A DNA stretch of 64,000 nucleotides from Nocardioides mesophilus (GCF_014395785.1 NZ_CP060713.1:3066501-3130500); one strand, 5' to 3'. Shown: positions 7,597-18,261, numbered from the stretch's first letter. A program made the numbers and translations. Notes: generated from the sequence alone by a model not told the origin.

Positions 7597-10184
7597 GTGA
7601 CGACGGACGTCCCCGCGCCCGAGGCACCTGCCGGTCCCGGACCGCTGGTGCGGGAACGGCTGGTCCCTCGCGTCCTCGCCACCCCGCAGGCAGGGCTGTG
7701 CGTGATCAGGGCTCCGCTGGGGTACGGCGCGACGACGCTGCTCGCACAGGTCGCCCATCGCAGTCACGCCCCGGTCGCCTGGGTGTCGATGTCGTCGGCC
7801 GAGACGACTCCCGACCGGTTCCGGCGCCGGCTCCTGAACGCGCTCCGCCGGGCCGGGGTCGACGTACGCCGGAGCGAGGCGACGGGTCAGGACGGGTTCG
7901 CAACGCCGTCACTGCTGGACGCCGTGCACGATGCCGGCGACCTGCTCGTCGTCGTGGACGACCTCGACGTCCGGCTCCACGAGCGGGTGGTGCCTGAGCT
8001 GCTGGACTTCGTCCAAGGTCAGCCGCTGCGCTGCCGCACGCTGGTGCGCACCCGGCACGGCACCCTGCCGGGCACCCAGCGGCTCCTCACCAGCGGTCGA
8101 CTGCGGGTGCTCACCGAACGGGATCTAGCCCTCGAGCCGGCGGAGGCCGATGCGCTGCTGGCAGCCGTGGCGCCCACCCTGTCGCCGGAGCGGGCCCGCG
8201 CCCTCGTCGAGGTGGCCGAGGGCTGGCTCGCCGCTCTCACCGTCGGCCTGCAGGTGCTGGAGGCCGACGAGGAGGACCCGGCTGCGTGGCTGCTCGGCCC
8301 CGGTCTCGACGTGCTCTTCAAGACGGAGCTGGCCCGGCTCGAGCCGGACGAGCGGGACCTCCTGGTGCGGACCAGCGTGCTGGACGAGCTGGTGCCCGAC
8401 GCCTGTAACGCACTGCGCGGGAAGCGCGACAGCCACACGGTCCTCGCCCGCCTCGAGGAGCAGTCGACCCTCGTCGCCCGGTCGCGCGGCACCACCGAGA
8501 CGTACCGCGCACACCTGCTGTTCGCGGAGTACCTCCGCCGGGAGCTCAGCCGCCAGGGCCGTGACGCCGTGGCCGGAGCGCATTGCGCGGCGGCCGAGTG
8601 GTACCTCACCCAGGGGCAGGCGGAGCAGGCGATCCAGCACTTCCACGAGGCCGGCGACCTGGCGCGGGCCATGGCGGTGCTGGAGCAGCACCTCGCGCCG
8701 CTGCTCGACGCCGGTCGCGCGGATGCGGTCCGGCGGTGGTACGCGTCGACGCCGGGCCCACTCGTCGGTGACCGACACATCCACGAGCTCGGCATCGCCT
8801 GGTCCGCGCTCCTGTCCGGCGACGCGACGGCGGCTGCCGATGCCCTGCTCGTCGTCGAGGCGTCGGTCGCCGAGCTGCAGGCCGCGGCGGGCGAGGTGTC
8901 GGAGGACCCCGGCTCGGTCACCGTCTCCGGCCCGGCGTGGCTGGAGGCAGAGGCTCGCTTCCTCCGGGCCTTTCTCGACGTCTGGATCGGCCACCCCGAC
9001 CGGGCCGTGCGAGAGGTCGACCTGGCGCGGGAGTTCTTCGGCGACTCGTGGGTCCGCGGGGTGCACCAGAGCGCTGCGATGCTGGCGGTCCGGGCACGGA
9101 TCTGGGTCGGACGGCATCAGGAGGCGAGGCGGATCCTGGCCGAGGTGGCCCGTCGGCCGCGCACCCACGAGTACTTCCGGCAGGCCGCCATCCCGTCGCT
9201 CACGGCGATGGTCGCCGCGGGCGAGGGCCGGGCGCACCGGGCGCAGCACCTCGCGGAACAGGCGATCTCCTGGCTGCGGACGGACCCGTACGTCCCCTAC
9301 GGCGACCTGGACGCCCGCCTCGCTCTCAGTGGCGCGCTGCTCGATCAGGACCGGATCGACGAGTCCGAGCAGGAGGCCGTGACAGTGGTGCAGCGCGCGA
9401 CCGGGATCGGGCACGTGAGCTACCAGGTGCTCGGAGGCCTGCGTGTGGCTGAGTGCTGCTCGGCGCGGGGGAGGACGAGCGAGGCGTGGGACACGCTCGA
9501 CGACGTGCGGGTCATGCTCCGGCGGGTCGCTCCCGGCTCCGAGCTCCGGGGTGCGGCGGACGCGCTCGAGGCCCGGCTGCGGGTCGAGAACGGTGATCCC
9601 GTCCGCGCCCAGCGCCTGCTGCGCCGGCTGCCCGAGAGCGCGTCGCGCGACCTGCTGGTCGCCCGGTTGGAGCGGCCCGACCTTCGCAGGCCCGCCTTGC
9701 GGCTCGCGCAACGTATCCGGCCCACCACGCCGCGTGAGGCGGTCGACCTCGGCGTCCTGCTCGCGCTGTGCCACCTGCGCGGCCGTCCGGGCGAGGCGGA
9801 CGTGCGCCTGCTGGCCGCGGGCGAGCTGGCCTACGAGCTCGGGATGCACCGTGCCCTGTGCGGCTGGCCGGAGGAGATCCAGGTGCTCACCGAGCGGTTG
9901 GCCCGCGACGAGGCGTCGGAGGCTCTCGCCCGGCTCCTGTCGGTGGCGAGGACGCCGAGAGAGGGCACCCGGACGTCGGGTGCATCGCACCTGAGCAGTG
10001 GCGAGCTGGACCTGCTGAGGCTGCTCCCCACCGTGTCAGGCAACACCGAGCTCGCCGAGACGCTCGGGGTGTCGGTGAACACCGTCAAGACCCGGCTGAG
10101 ACGGCTCTACGCCAAGCTCGAGGTGCCCAACCGCTACGAAGCGGCCGCCGGGCGCAGGAGGAGGGGCTGCTGAAGCAGATGTGA
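7597..10184 (+). CDS. Large MalT-like LuxR regulator, frameshifted at its 3' end
   Basis: About 862 residues after repair. It has an N-terminal P-loop ATPase segment (APLGYGATTLL, about residues 38-50), a long helical repeat region, and a C-terminal LuxR helix-turn-helix (LSSGELDLLRLL, NTELAETLGVSVNTVKTRLRRLYAKL). The Walker A lysine is replaced by Ala45 (MalT has GYGKTT), so nucleotide use is doubtful. As written it ends at 10173 in RRRRGC. Adding one base at 10148-10152 gives the family ending EAAARAQEEGLLKQM with stop at 10184. The start GTG 7597 is chosen because upstream in-frame sequence lacks coding character. Confidence 0.88.
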
Positions 10185-10193
10185 GTGCGACGG

Positions 10194-11591
10194 TCAGGCG
10201 ACCCGCGTCGCGCGATAGGCCGCCAGTGCGGAGAAGTCGGCTTCGGTGCGGTCGGCGTACGCGATCGCGAAGTCGGCGACTGCATGGTCGAACTCCTCCG
10301 ACGTCCCGAGGTAGCCGCTCACCACGGCGGGGTCGCCGGCACGGGCGTGTGCCCGGGCGAGGACGGCACCGCAGAGCCGTCCGTAGACCGTCAACCGGTC
10401 GACGTCGAAGGCCTCGAGGTCGAAACCGCCCTTCAGGTCGCGAAGCTGGCGCACGTAGTAGTCGCGGCGCGGTGGGATCGTGCCGCGGGCCCAGCCGAGA
10501 AACGGGTCTCCGGTGGCCTGCATGAGCCGCTGCCCGACGACGACCCGCTGCCCCTCGTGGCGGACGTCCGGCTCGGTGAGGTACGGCGTCAGCACGGACC
10601 GGCCGGCCTGCTTGACCTGGAGCAGCAGCATGTCGCCGTCGCCGGACTCCAGCAGCATCACCAGGGCTCGCGTGCCGACGCTGCCGACGCCGACGACCTT
10701 CTGCGCCAGCCCGACCAGGGCAAAGCGCCGGAGCAGCACCTGTGCGTCGTCGCGCAGGCTCTCGAGGTACTGCGTGTGCAGTGCGGCCGCCCGCCGAAAG
10801 ACAGCCGGCTGGGCATCGGGGTCCACCGGCACGAGCAGCGGTGGCTTGTGGCGGAACCGGTGTCGCCCGTCCACCACCTCGGTCAGCTTCTGCACCGCCA
10901 CATCGCCGCTGTTGCGACGGGACGCCTTGGACGCGCTCCTTGCTTCGTCGCGGAGGCTGGTGGCCCGCAGCCGCTCGACGAGGTCGTCCACATCGACCCG
11001 GGCGTACCAGACCTGCAGCGGCGCCATCGCCGCCAACGAGCCCACGGTGGTGCGGTACGACGCGACCGTGGCTGCGGCCGCCCGCCGCAACCGTTTGGCC
11101 TTCGCCCCGGTCGCCCGGCCCGCCACCACCACGCTCGCAGCCAGCCGCTTGACGTCCCACTCGAACGGACCCGGCCACGTCTCGTCGAAGTCGTTGAGGT
11201 CGAAGACCAGCCGCCGGTCGGGCGCGGCGAACATCCCGAAGTTGGCCACGTGCGCGTCGCCACACAGCTGCACCTCGATCGAGCTGGTCGGGGTCCGGGC
11301 CAGGTCGTGGGCCATGACGGTGGCTGCGCCGCGAAGAAATGCGAAGGGCGAGGCGGTCATCCGCTCGTAGCGCAGGGGGACCAGCTCCGGTTCTCGCTCG
11401 TCCTCCTGGGCCCGGAGCAGCCCCACCGGGTCCCGCCCCTCCGGTGCGATCGGCAGCTCCGCATGCGCCGACAAGGGTGCCTCCGCGCGTCTGGCCTCGC
11501 CAGACGCACGGCGCTCGGAGCGGCTACGGCGCTTCTCCATGAGCCGGGTCGGCTCCGCCTCGGCACTGTCGGGGACGGCGGTTCGGTTCAC
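10194..11591 (-). CDS. DUF2252 family protein
   Basis: A 465-residue protein of the DUF2252 family, whose fold is related to kinase-like phosphotransferases. Motifs: LCGDAHVANFG (about residues 105-115), FDLNDFDET, and a downstream region GVGSVGTRALVMLLE. The exact function is unknown. The start GTG 11591 is chosen for the AGGAG 8 nt upstream; an ATG 88 codons further up would run across the divergent promoter. It ends 9 bp from the convergent MalT-like gene and is divergent from the TMEM175 gene, with a 19-bp palindrome between. Confidence 0.88.
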   Translation of the reverse strand: MNRTAVPDSAEAEPTRLMEKRRSRSERRASGEARRAEAPLSAHAELPIAPEGRDPVGLLRAQEDEREPELVPLRYERMTASPFAFLRGAATVMAHDLARTPTSSIEVQLCGDAHVANFGMFAAPDRRLVFDLNDFDETWPGPFEWDVKRLAASVVVAGRATGAKAKRLRRAAAATVASYRTTVGSLAAMAPLQVWYARVDVDDLVERLRATSLRDEARSASKASRRNSGDVAVQKLTEVVDGRHRFRHKPPLLVPVDPDAQPAVFRRAAALHTQYLESLRDDAQVLLRRFALVGLAQKVVGVGSVGTRALVMLLESGDGDMLLLQVKQAGRSVLTPYLTEPDVRHEGQRVVVGQRLMQATGDPFLGWARGTIPPRRDYYVRQLRDLKGGFDLEAFDVDRLTVYGRLCGAVLARAHARAGDPAVVSGYLGTSEEFDHAVADFAIAYADRTEADFSALAAYRATRVA

Positions 11592-11660
11592 GGGTCGCTC
11601 CTGTCCGGTGGTTGTCCGATGGAGGGATCGTGGCAACCGGATCGTTCGACGGGCACCCGA

Positions 11661-11679
11661 TGTCACCCTCAGGGTGACA
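11661..11679. promoter_or_regulatory. Perfect 19-bp palindrome between divergent genes
   Basis: TGTCACCCT, one C, then AGGGTGACA: two perfect 9-bp arms in the 166-bp gap between DUF2252 and TMEM175. A -10-like TAGCTT for the plus gene lies at 11709-11714. It looks like an operator for a dimeric regulator controlling one or both genes. No regulator gene is adjacent. Confidence 0.6.
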
Positions 11680-11757
11680 GGGGCCGGACACCGAAGGGCG
11701 ACGGCTCCTAGCTTCGGGTCACCGGCACCACCGACCCGATGACCGGAGGCGAGCACC

Positions 11758-12426
11758 ATGTCTGACCGCGCCGCTCCCGAGGCAGGCGCGTCGCGCCTGC
11801 TGCCCAAGGCGCGACTCGAAGCCTTCTCCGACGGAGTCTTCGCGATCGTCGTCACGCTGCTCGTGCTCGAGCTCGACGTGCCGAAGGCGGAAGAACCACT
11901 GCTCCCCGCGCTGGCGGACAGCTGGCCCGCCTACCTGGGGTACTTCGTCAGCTTCACGTTCATCGGCGGCGCGTGGATCGCGCACAGCAACATGACCCGC
12001 TTCATCAAGTGCGTCGACGCATCCTTCATGCGGCTCAACCTGCTGCTGCTCCTGTTCGTGTCGTTCCTGCCATTCACCACCAACCTGCTCGCCGTGCATC
12101 TCAACGACGCCGAGGAGGGCGGGGCCGTGGTGATCTTCGGCACGAACCTCACGCTCGCTGCGCTGCTGGTCAACTCACTGGTGGCGTACGCCGCCCGCAC
12201 CCCCGGGCTCGCCGCCGACGACGTGGCCGAGGAGGAGCTGCAGGTGTTCGCGAAGGAACGGCGGGCAGCCCTCCTGCTGCAGGCGGTCGCGACCGTCGTC
12301 GGGCTCTTCCTTCCGGTCATCGCCGTGATGGTCTTCCTGGCCATCTCCGTGCTGCTGCTGGTCGACCCGTTGTGGCGGGCCAGGAGGCGCAAGAGCGAGC
12401 ACGCACGAACGGCGGCACAGAAGTGA
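11758..12426 (+). CDS. TMEM175-family potassium channel (DUF1211)
   Basis: A 222-residue membrane protein with six hydrophobic segments. The first carries the family signature FSDGVFAIVVTLLVLEL (RLEAFSDG), which lines the pore in bacterial TMEM175 channels. Bacterial members have one six-helix repeat and assemble as tetramers, matching this length. ATG 11758 follows GGAGG at 8-9 nt. The stop TGA overlaps the GTG of the next gene, so the two are an operon. Confidence 0.9.
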   Translation: MSDRAAPEAGASRLLPKARLEAFSDGVFAIVVTLLVLELDVPKAEEPLLPALADSWPAYLGYFVSFTFIGGAWIAHSNMTRFIKCVDASFMRLNLLLLLFVSFLPFTTNLLAVHLNDAEEGGAVVIFGTNLTLAALLVNSLVAYAARTPGLAADDVAEEELQVFAKERRAALLLQAVATVVGLFLPVIAVMVFLAISVLLLVDPLWRARRRKSEHARTAAQK

Positions 12427-14336
12427 CCTCGTCCGGCGCTGCGCGACGTGGTGCGCTGCTGCTGGTTCTGATCACAGTGCTGCTGATGGCTGGCGCTGCC
12501 GCGCCGGCCGGTGCGGCACAGCCCGGCACGTCCGACGAGCAGGCGCTCGCCGAGAAGTACGCGCCGGTCCTGATGCTCCAGGTGCAGAAGACCGGCTGCG
12601 GAAGCGGTGAGCCCTATCAGCCGAGCAGCGTGGATCCCTTGCTGCAGAATCCCTCCATCGCTCTGCGCGGTCCGTGGACACCGCAGGACATCGTGAAGGT
12701 GGCACCCGGTGCCGCGCGCCTCGCCAGGGGACTGCCCGGGTATTCGTTGGACTTTCCCGGCAACCCGCTGGCCCCGGGCTGCAGCTACGAGCAGTGGGCG
12801 GCAGCCACCTGGCAGGGCACTCCGCCCACGGTCTACGCCCACGTCGCGACCGAGAAGGGACATCCCGACCGGCTCGCGCTGCAGTACTACTTCTTCTACC
12901 CCTACAACGATTTCAACAACAAGCACGAAGGCGACTGGGAACGGATCCAGGTCGAGTTCGCGGCGGCGAGTGCGAGGGCGGCCCTGCAGACCGAGCCCGT
13001 GCTCACGGCGTACAGCCAGCACTATGGCTCGGAGAACGCCACCTGGGGTGGCTCCGACCTCGAGGTCATGGACCGCACCCACCCGGTCGTCTATGTCTCC
13101 ACCGGCTCGCACGCCAGCCACTACACCTCGGCGCTCTTCCTCGGCCGTTCGGGCGCGCAGGGCTTCGGCTGTGACACCACGCTCGGGCCGAACCGGACGG
13201 TGCGGCCCGACGTCGTCACCATCCCGTCCGATCCGACGACCGCCCTCGAGCGGTTCCCGTGGATCGGCTACGAGGGTCACTGGGGGGAGAGGGGCACGCT
13301 GGAGTTCTACGACGGACCCACGGGGCCCAACATGAAGCCGGCCTGGACGAAGCCGTTCAGCTGGTCGGAGCAGGGACGGTCCCGCAGCTATGCCGTCCCG
13401 GGCGGTCAGGCCTACGGCGGCGCCGGAACCGCGTTCTTCTGCTCAGCGGTGTCGGGAGGGTCGGAGGTGCTTCGCGTCCTCACGGTCAGGCCTGCAGCCA
13501 CATTGGGCGTGCTCGTGATCGCGCTGCTCGTGGTGGTCTGGCTGGTGCGGCGTACGTCGTGGCGCGACTCGGCACCGCTGCCGCTCGAGGCGGCCCGCAC
13601 CACCGGTCAGGTGATCGCGGTCTCCTGGCAGCTGCTCCGGCAACGGTTCTGGCTCTTCGCCGGGATCGCCACGCCGGTGGTGATCGTCAGTGCGGGCGCG
13701 ACGCTGCTTCAGGAGGTCCTGCTCCCGGGTGATCCGAACGCGGCTCCGCCGGCCTGGTTCCTGGCCGGCCACGTGTTGCTCCTGCTGCTCGCTCTCCTGC
13801 TGGCACAGGCGGCCACCATCCAGGCCGCATCCGAGGTCGAGGCCGGCAGACACGTCACCCCGCTGAGCGCGTACCGGCTCGTGCGGCCGGCTGCGCCTCG
13901 CTTGCTGGCGACGGGTGCCCTGGTGCTCCTGGTCCTGACCGTCCTCGGCGCGTCCCTCGCGCTGGCGGTGATGACTTTCGTGTGCGTCTGGGCCTGGTGC
14001 CTCTTCGTGCCGGTGGTGGTGCGGGAGGAGACCCGGGGGTTCCGGTCGCTGCTCCGCAGCTGGCGCCTGGTCAGGCGCGAGAAGGTCACGGTCCTCTCCG
14101 TCCCGGGGCTGTCGCTGCTGCTCGGCTCGTTGGTGGGCGGACTCCTCGGCACCCTGGTGATCCTGGTGGTGCAGGCTCCCTTCGCGGTGGTCAACATGGT
14201 GCCCAGCCTCGCGGCGCTGGTGCTGCAGCCGTTCGTCTCGTTGATGCTCCTGTACGCCTACTTCAACGGCCGCGCCCACGAGGCGCTGAGCCCTCAGGTC
14301 CCGGCCTCGTCCACCGCAAGCAGCCTCAGGGCGTGA
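12423..14336 (+). CDS. Secreted Vps62-like domain fused to a multi-pass membrane domain
   Basis: A 637-residue protein starting at GTG 12423, which overlaps the TMEM175 stop (GTGA). Order: signal peptide (residues 1-35, LLLVLITVLLMAGAAAPAGAA), an extracytoplasmic Vps62-like domain (about 40-340, with EKYAPVLMLQ, QYYFFYPYNDFNNKHEGDWERIQVEF, YVSTGSHASHY and WIGYEGHWGERG), one helix near 360-380, then several more helices (400-620) resembling a glycerophosphoryl-like membrane domain. The Vps62 half has conserved Asp/Glu/His but no proven activity. The coupling to an ion channel gene suggests a joint envelope role. Confidence 0.8.
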   Translation: MTSSGAARRGALLLVLITVLLMAGAAAPAGAAQPGTSDEQALAEKYAPVLMLQVQKTGCGSGEPYQPSSVDPLLQNPSIALRGPWTPQDIVKVAPGAARLARGLPGYSLDFPGNPLAPGCSYEQWAAATWQGTPPTVYAHVATEKGHPDRLALQYYFFYPYNDFNNKHEGDWERIQVEFAAASARAALQTEPVLTAYSQHYGSENATWGGSDLEVMDRTHPVVYVSTGSHASHYTSALFLGRSGAQGFGCDTTLGPNRTVRPDVVTIPSDPTTALERFPWIGYEGHWGERGTLEFYDGPTGPNMKPAWTKPFSWSEQGRSRSYAVPGGQAYGGAGTAFFCSAVSGGSEVLRVLTVRPAATLGVLVIALLVVVWLVRRTSWRDSAPLPLEAARTTGQVIAVSWQLLRQRFWLFAGIATPVVIVSAGATLLQEVLLPGDPNAAPPAWFLAGHVLLLLLALLLAQAATIQAASEVEAGRHVTPLSAYRLVRPAAPRLLATGALVLLVLTVLGASLALAVMTFVCVWAWCLFVPVVVREETRGFRSLLRSWRLVRREKVTVLSVPGLSLLLGSLVGGLLGTLVILVVQAPFAVVNMVPSLAALVLQPFVSLMLLYAYFNGRAHEALSPQVPASSTASSLRA

Positions 14337-14352
14337 CGGATCGGGGGTCCAG

Positions 14353-14376
14353 GTCCGGGCTCGCCCTCACCCGGAC
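14353..14376 (+). terminator. Hairpin after the Vps62-like gene
   Basis: GTCCGGG pairs with CCCGGAC (7 bp, 10-nt loop), starting 17 bp after the stop codon. No T tract. Confidence 0.4.
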
Positions 14377-14437
14377 AGGATGATTCGCCGGTCGCGGTCG
14401 CCGACGTGCAATGGAGGTGACGGATCGGAGGTCCCGC

Positions 14438-15280
14438 ATGTGTCGTTGGCTGGCCTACTCAGGCTCCCCAGTGCTCTTGGAAGACCTGCTTTACAAGCCC
14501 GAGCACTCGTTGATCGTGCAGAGCATGCACTCCACGATGGGTGCGGAGGCGACCAACGGCGATGGTTTCGGCGTGGGTTGGTACGGAGACCGGGAGACGC
14601 CTGGCCTCTTCCGGAGCATCGAGCCGGCCTGGAACGACCGCAACCTTCGCGACCTGGCGGCCCACGTCTCCTCGCCGCGGGTGTTCGCGCACATCCGCGC
14701 CGCGATCGGGTCACCGGTGCAGCAGACGAACTGCCATCCGTTCCGTCAGGGACGCTGGCTGTGGATGCACAACGGGTTCATCGACGGTTTCCACGCGATG
14801 AAGCGAGACCTTGCGCTGGCGGTGGATCCCGAGCGCTATGCCGACATCGAAGGCACCACCGACTCGGAGATGCTCTTCTTCCTCGCGCTGACCTTCGGCC
14901 TCGAGGACGATCCGCCGCAAGCGGTGTCCCGGGCGGTGGGTCTGGTCGAGGAGACCGCGCGGCGGCACGGCATCGGGTTCCCGATCCAGGGAACGCTCGC
15001 CACCACCGACGGTGAGACGACGTGGGCCTTCCGCTACTCCAGTGAGGGCCGGTCACGGTCGCTGTTCCACAGCACCGATGTCTCCATGCTCAAGCATCAG
15101 TATCCTGAGAACGCAGCACTTCACGAGCTGTCGGACGACGCGCGCATGGTGGTGTCCGAGCCCCTGGGCGAGCTGCGCGGAGCCTGGCGTGAGGTGCCGG
15201 AGGCCAGCTGCGTGGCGATCCGTGGCGGCGAGGAGGAGCTCACCCCGTTCAAGCCGCTGCTGCCGGCGGGCATCAGGTGA
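14438..15280 (+). CDS. Class II glutamine amidotransferase domain protein
   Basis: A 280-residue N-terminal nucleophile hydrolase. ATG 14438 is chosen because it places Cys at position 2 (MCRWLAYSG), the required catalytic N-terminal cysteine after Met removal, and follows GGAGG at 6 nt. Other motifs: NGDGFGVGWYG, FAHIRAAIGSPVQQTNCHPF, WMHNGFIDGF, and GTTDSEMLFF. These resemble YafJ/EgtC-type amidotransferases. No ergothioneine genes are nearby, so the amidated or hydrolysed substrate is unknown. Confidence 0.9.
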   Translation: MCRWLAYSGSPVLLEDLLYKPEHSLIVQSMHSTMGAEATNGDGFGVGWYGDRETPGLFRSIEPAWNDRNLRDLAAHVSSPRVFAHIRAAIGSPVQQTNCHPFRQGRWLWMHNGFIDGFHAMKRDLALAVDPERYADIEGTTDSEMLFFLALTFGLEDDPPQAVSRAVGLVEETARRHGIGFPIQGTLATTDGETTWAFRYSSEGRSRSLFHSTDVSMLKHQYPENAALHELSDDARMVVSEPLGELRGAWREVPEASCVAIRGGEEELTPFKPLLPAGIR

Positions 15281-15283
15281 CGG

Positions 15284-15667
15284 CTATCCGTTGCCGATCG
15301 CCAGGACGTTGCCGTCGGGATCCTTGATCCAAGCGCCGACGTAGCTCCCCATCCGGGCCAGCCCCTTCTCATCGGTGGCGAAGGGACCTTCGCTGTACTG
15401 CTCGCAGGTCGCGCCGTTGGCGATCAGTTCGTCCACTGTGCGCTCGACATCCTCGACCGTCCACCCCGCAGCCGTGGCTCCCGAGGCTCGGGCGAGCGGG
15501 GACGGGAAGACATGCAGAGTGGTGCCGCCGCCACATGGGTAGGTGCGACCGCCGTCCGGGTCGTCTCCGTTGCTGTGCAGCCCCAGCTTGCCTTCGTAGA
15601 ACTCGACTGCCCGATCGATGTCCGTGACCGCGATAGCGGCCCCGACCTTGCCGTCTTTCAGACCCAT
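15284..15667 (-). CDS. VOC (glyoxalase/bleomycin resistance) family protein
   Basis: A 127-residue vicinal oxygen chelate fold with two paired beta-alpha-beta-beta-beta modules: VGAAIAVTDIDRAVEFYEGKLGL at the N-terminus and WIKDPDGNVLAIGNG at the C-terminus. The start ATG 15667 is chosen for GGGAGGAG immediately upstream; an ATG six codons earlier would overlap that site. Convergent with the amidotransferase, only 3 bp apart. Substrate unknown. Confidence 0.88.
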   Translation of the reverse strand: MGLKDGKVGAAIAVTDIDRAVEFYEGKLGLHSNGDDPDGGRTYPCGGGTTLHVFPSPLARASGATAAGWTVEDVERTVDELIANGATCEQYSEGPFATDEKGLARMGSYVGAWIKDPDGNVLAIGNG

Positions 15668-15934
15668 GGCTCCTCCCGGCCACATGCGGTTGCGGCGTGG
15701 CGCCGCCCGACGCTTCGGACGCTACTCGCCCAGCTGGGGTCGTGCTACCTCACCGAGCATGACGGATTCTCGGATGCGTGGCCGCCTCCCGCGGTGAGGG
15801 TGCTGGGCCGGTCCGAGCTGTCGAGATCCGCCGCTCGACCGTTGACGCCACTACCCGGCGGCCCTAGGTTCTGACCCAATCGACCGTTCTGAACCGTTGG
15901 AGCTTCCGGCGGGCAGTGGTCCGGAGAGGCCACG

Positions 15935-18261
15935 ATGCCTGAACGCGAGCCGAAGCCCAGCGAGACCGTCCCTCCCACCGACTCCGGCGAGGAGCGGTGG
16001 TGGGCCCTGAGAGACGTCGACGACCTGAGCCTGGTGCTCGGTCACGGCGCCGACGCCCCCGACCCGGCGGACCTCGGCGAGCCGCCCTCGGTCACGGCGG
16101 CGATGAACCGGCACGTCACCAGCCGGCTGTCCCGGCGGCAGGTGCTGGCCGGCGGCGTCGGCGGTGTCGCCGCCGGACTGCTCGGCCCCGCATGGGGTGG
16201 CTCGGCGGCGGCGCAGGAGCGAGGCGGGGCTCCGTGGCGGGGGAGCGCCACCTCGCTGAACCAGGCGATCGACACCGACTACCTGCGGCACGTGACGCAG
16301 CGGGTGACCGCGTTCGGCGACACGCCCGGTGGGTGGCGCCCGGGCGGGTCTCCGGCGAACCTGCAGGCCGCGGACTGGATCGAGAGCGAGATGCGCTCCC
16401 TGGGCATGCACCAGGTGGCCCAGCTGCCTGTCCCGATCGACCGCTGGGTGTTCAACGGCGCGTCGGTCGCGGTGCAGGACGGCCCCACGTTCGAGGCGAG
16501 CTCGTGGGGCGGCGTCCCCGGGACCCCGCAGAGCGGCATCACCGCCGAGGTGATCGACCTCGGTGCCGGTCAGGCCGCGAACTACGCCGGCGTCGACGCC
16601 ACCGGCAAGATCGTGCTGGTCGACTGGGCCTTCGGAGACCACTGGGTCAACCGGCACGGGCACCAGGCGACCTTGGAGGGGGCGCTGGCCGTCATCTTCT
16701 ACACCGGTCGGACAGCCGCCGGGGCCTTCTACAACAAGCGTGACGACGGGTTGCTGAGCTTCGACGGCACCTACGACGACGACTGGGTGCCCTTCGTCTT
16801 CGTCACGCGCAACGCGGCGAACGACCTGCTGGACCGGGTCGCGGCGGGCCCGACCTGGGTCACCCTCAAGTCCGACGTGGAGCTCACCCGGGCCAAGGAC
16901 GGCGGCGTCGGCTACAACGTGCTCGGTGCCGTCCCCGGCACGGATCGGGCAGACGAGTTCATCATCTTCACCGGCCACCACGACGCGTGGTTCCGCGGTG
17001 CGGCGGACGACGCGACCGCGATCGCGGCGATGCTCGGCGTCGTCAAGGCGATGCGGGAGTCGGGGTTCCGACCGCGCCGCACGCTCCTGTTCCTGGCCAG
17101 CACCAACGAGGAGTACGGCTACACCGACGCCTACTACGAATGGCTGATCGGGGTCTGGTACGCCGTGACGCACCAGCGGCCGGACTGGGGACGCAAGGCG
17201 ATCCTCAGCCTCGACTTCGAGCTGCTCGGCACCGGCGACCCGGGGGAGCGGCTGCTGGTCCGCACCCACGGGAGCTGCTGGCGCACGCGGTCGAGAAGCT
17301 GCGGTCGGACCCGTCCCGCACCCCGTACGGCACCCTGGCGCAGAACGTGGTGTGGGCGAACGCGGACCACTTCACGCTGACGGCTGCCGGCATCCCGAGC
17401 ATCTACTTCAACACCGTCGGCACGCAGTACCTCACGCGGAACTACCACACGAACTACGACGTGATCGAGAACGTCGACTTTGACTACCTGGCGATGAACA
17501 TCGAGGTGGTCAACGACATCTGGGTCGACCACGACCGCGCGGAGCTGCCGATCCTCGACTTCGTGGCGCGATTCACCGAGGCGAAGGCGCGCATCGACTA
17601 CCACGCCGAGCCCGGCGTCGGGCTGGCCGAGCTCCCCGGTGTCGACCAGTCGGCCGTCGCGGAGCTGCACGCCGCGGTGGCGGCGTTCGGCTCGGCCGCG
17701 GAGCGGCTGGACGCCCGGCTCGCCCAGGGACGGGTCCAGGCCGAGCGCAAGGTGGGCGCGCTGATGCTGGCGGCGGAGCGCGAGCTGCTCCGCAAGCTCG
17801 TGGCGCTCGATGTCTTCGACCAGTACGTGTTCCCCCACGAGCAGCTCCAGCGCGACGCGACTCGCATGCAGCTGGCGATCGATGCGCTCGAGGCGGGCAA
17901 CCCGGGGCTGGCCAACGGGACCTACGTGCGCCGTACCGGCCTCACCAACGCCGGCCGGCTGTTCGCCTACGAGTCCTACGTGGCCGAGCTGGCGCGCCAC
18001 GACCCGGGGTTCGACCAGCTGCAGTGGGGCGGCCAGGCACACCTGGCGCCGTACGTCGACCTGTGGCAGGAGTACCACTCCATCGCGGCCAAGGTGACCG
18101 CCGGCGAGACCGCCCCGGCCGCCTTCGCCGAGGAGATCGCGTCGATCCGGGAGAAGCTGCAGCCCGTCTACGCAGAGCTCGACCGCCGGCTCCGGTGGAT
18201 GGCGCAGGTGTTCGACGACGCGGGCACGGACCTGACCGCTGCCGAGCGGCTGGCGCGGTAG
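15935..18261 (+). CDS. M28-family metallopeptidase with twin-arginine signal, frameshifted in this sequence
   Basis: About 775 residues after repair. A twin-arginine signal (LSRRQVLAGGVGGVAAGLLGPAW, residues 63-85) follows an unusually long hydrophilic leader. The start ATG 15935 has GGAG/AGG upstream, while ATG 16103 (MNRHVTSRLSRRQ) is an alternative giving a normal-length signal. Zinc ligands of the M28 fold are visible: FTGHHDAWFRGAADDATA, STNEEYGYTDAYYEW, LDFELLG and NYHTNYD. The frame breaks at GGG 17270-17272; one added base joins the two halves as RTHGELLAHAVEKLR. The C-terminal 250 residues are helical and resemble the dimerisation region of glutamate carboxypeptidase-like enzymes. 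Exported. Confidence 0.87.

Noticed and set aside
14381-14402. GATTCGCCGGT-like partial copy of the shared element before the amidotransferase gene
   Set aside because: It needs an internal gap to align and has no hexamer at the expected distance.
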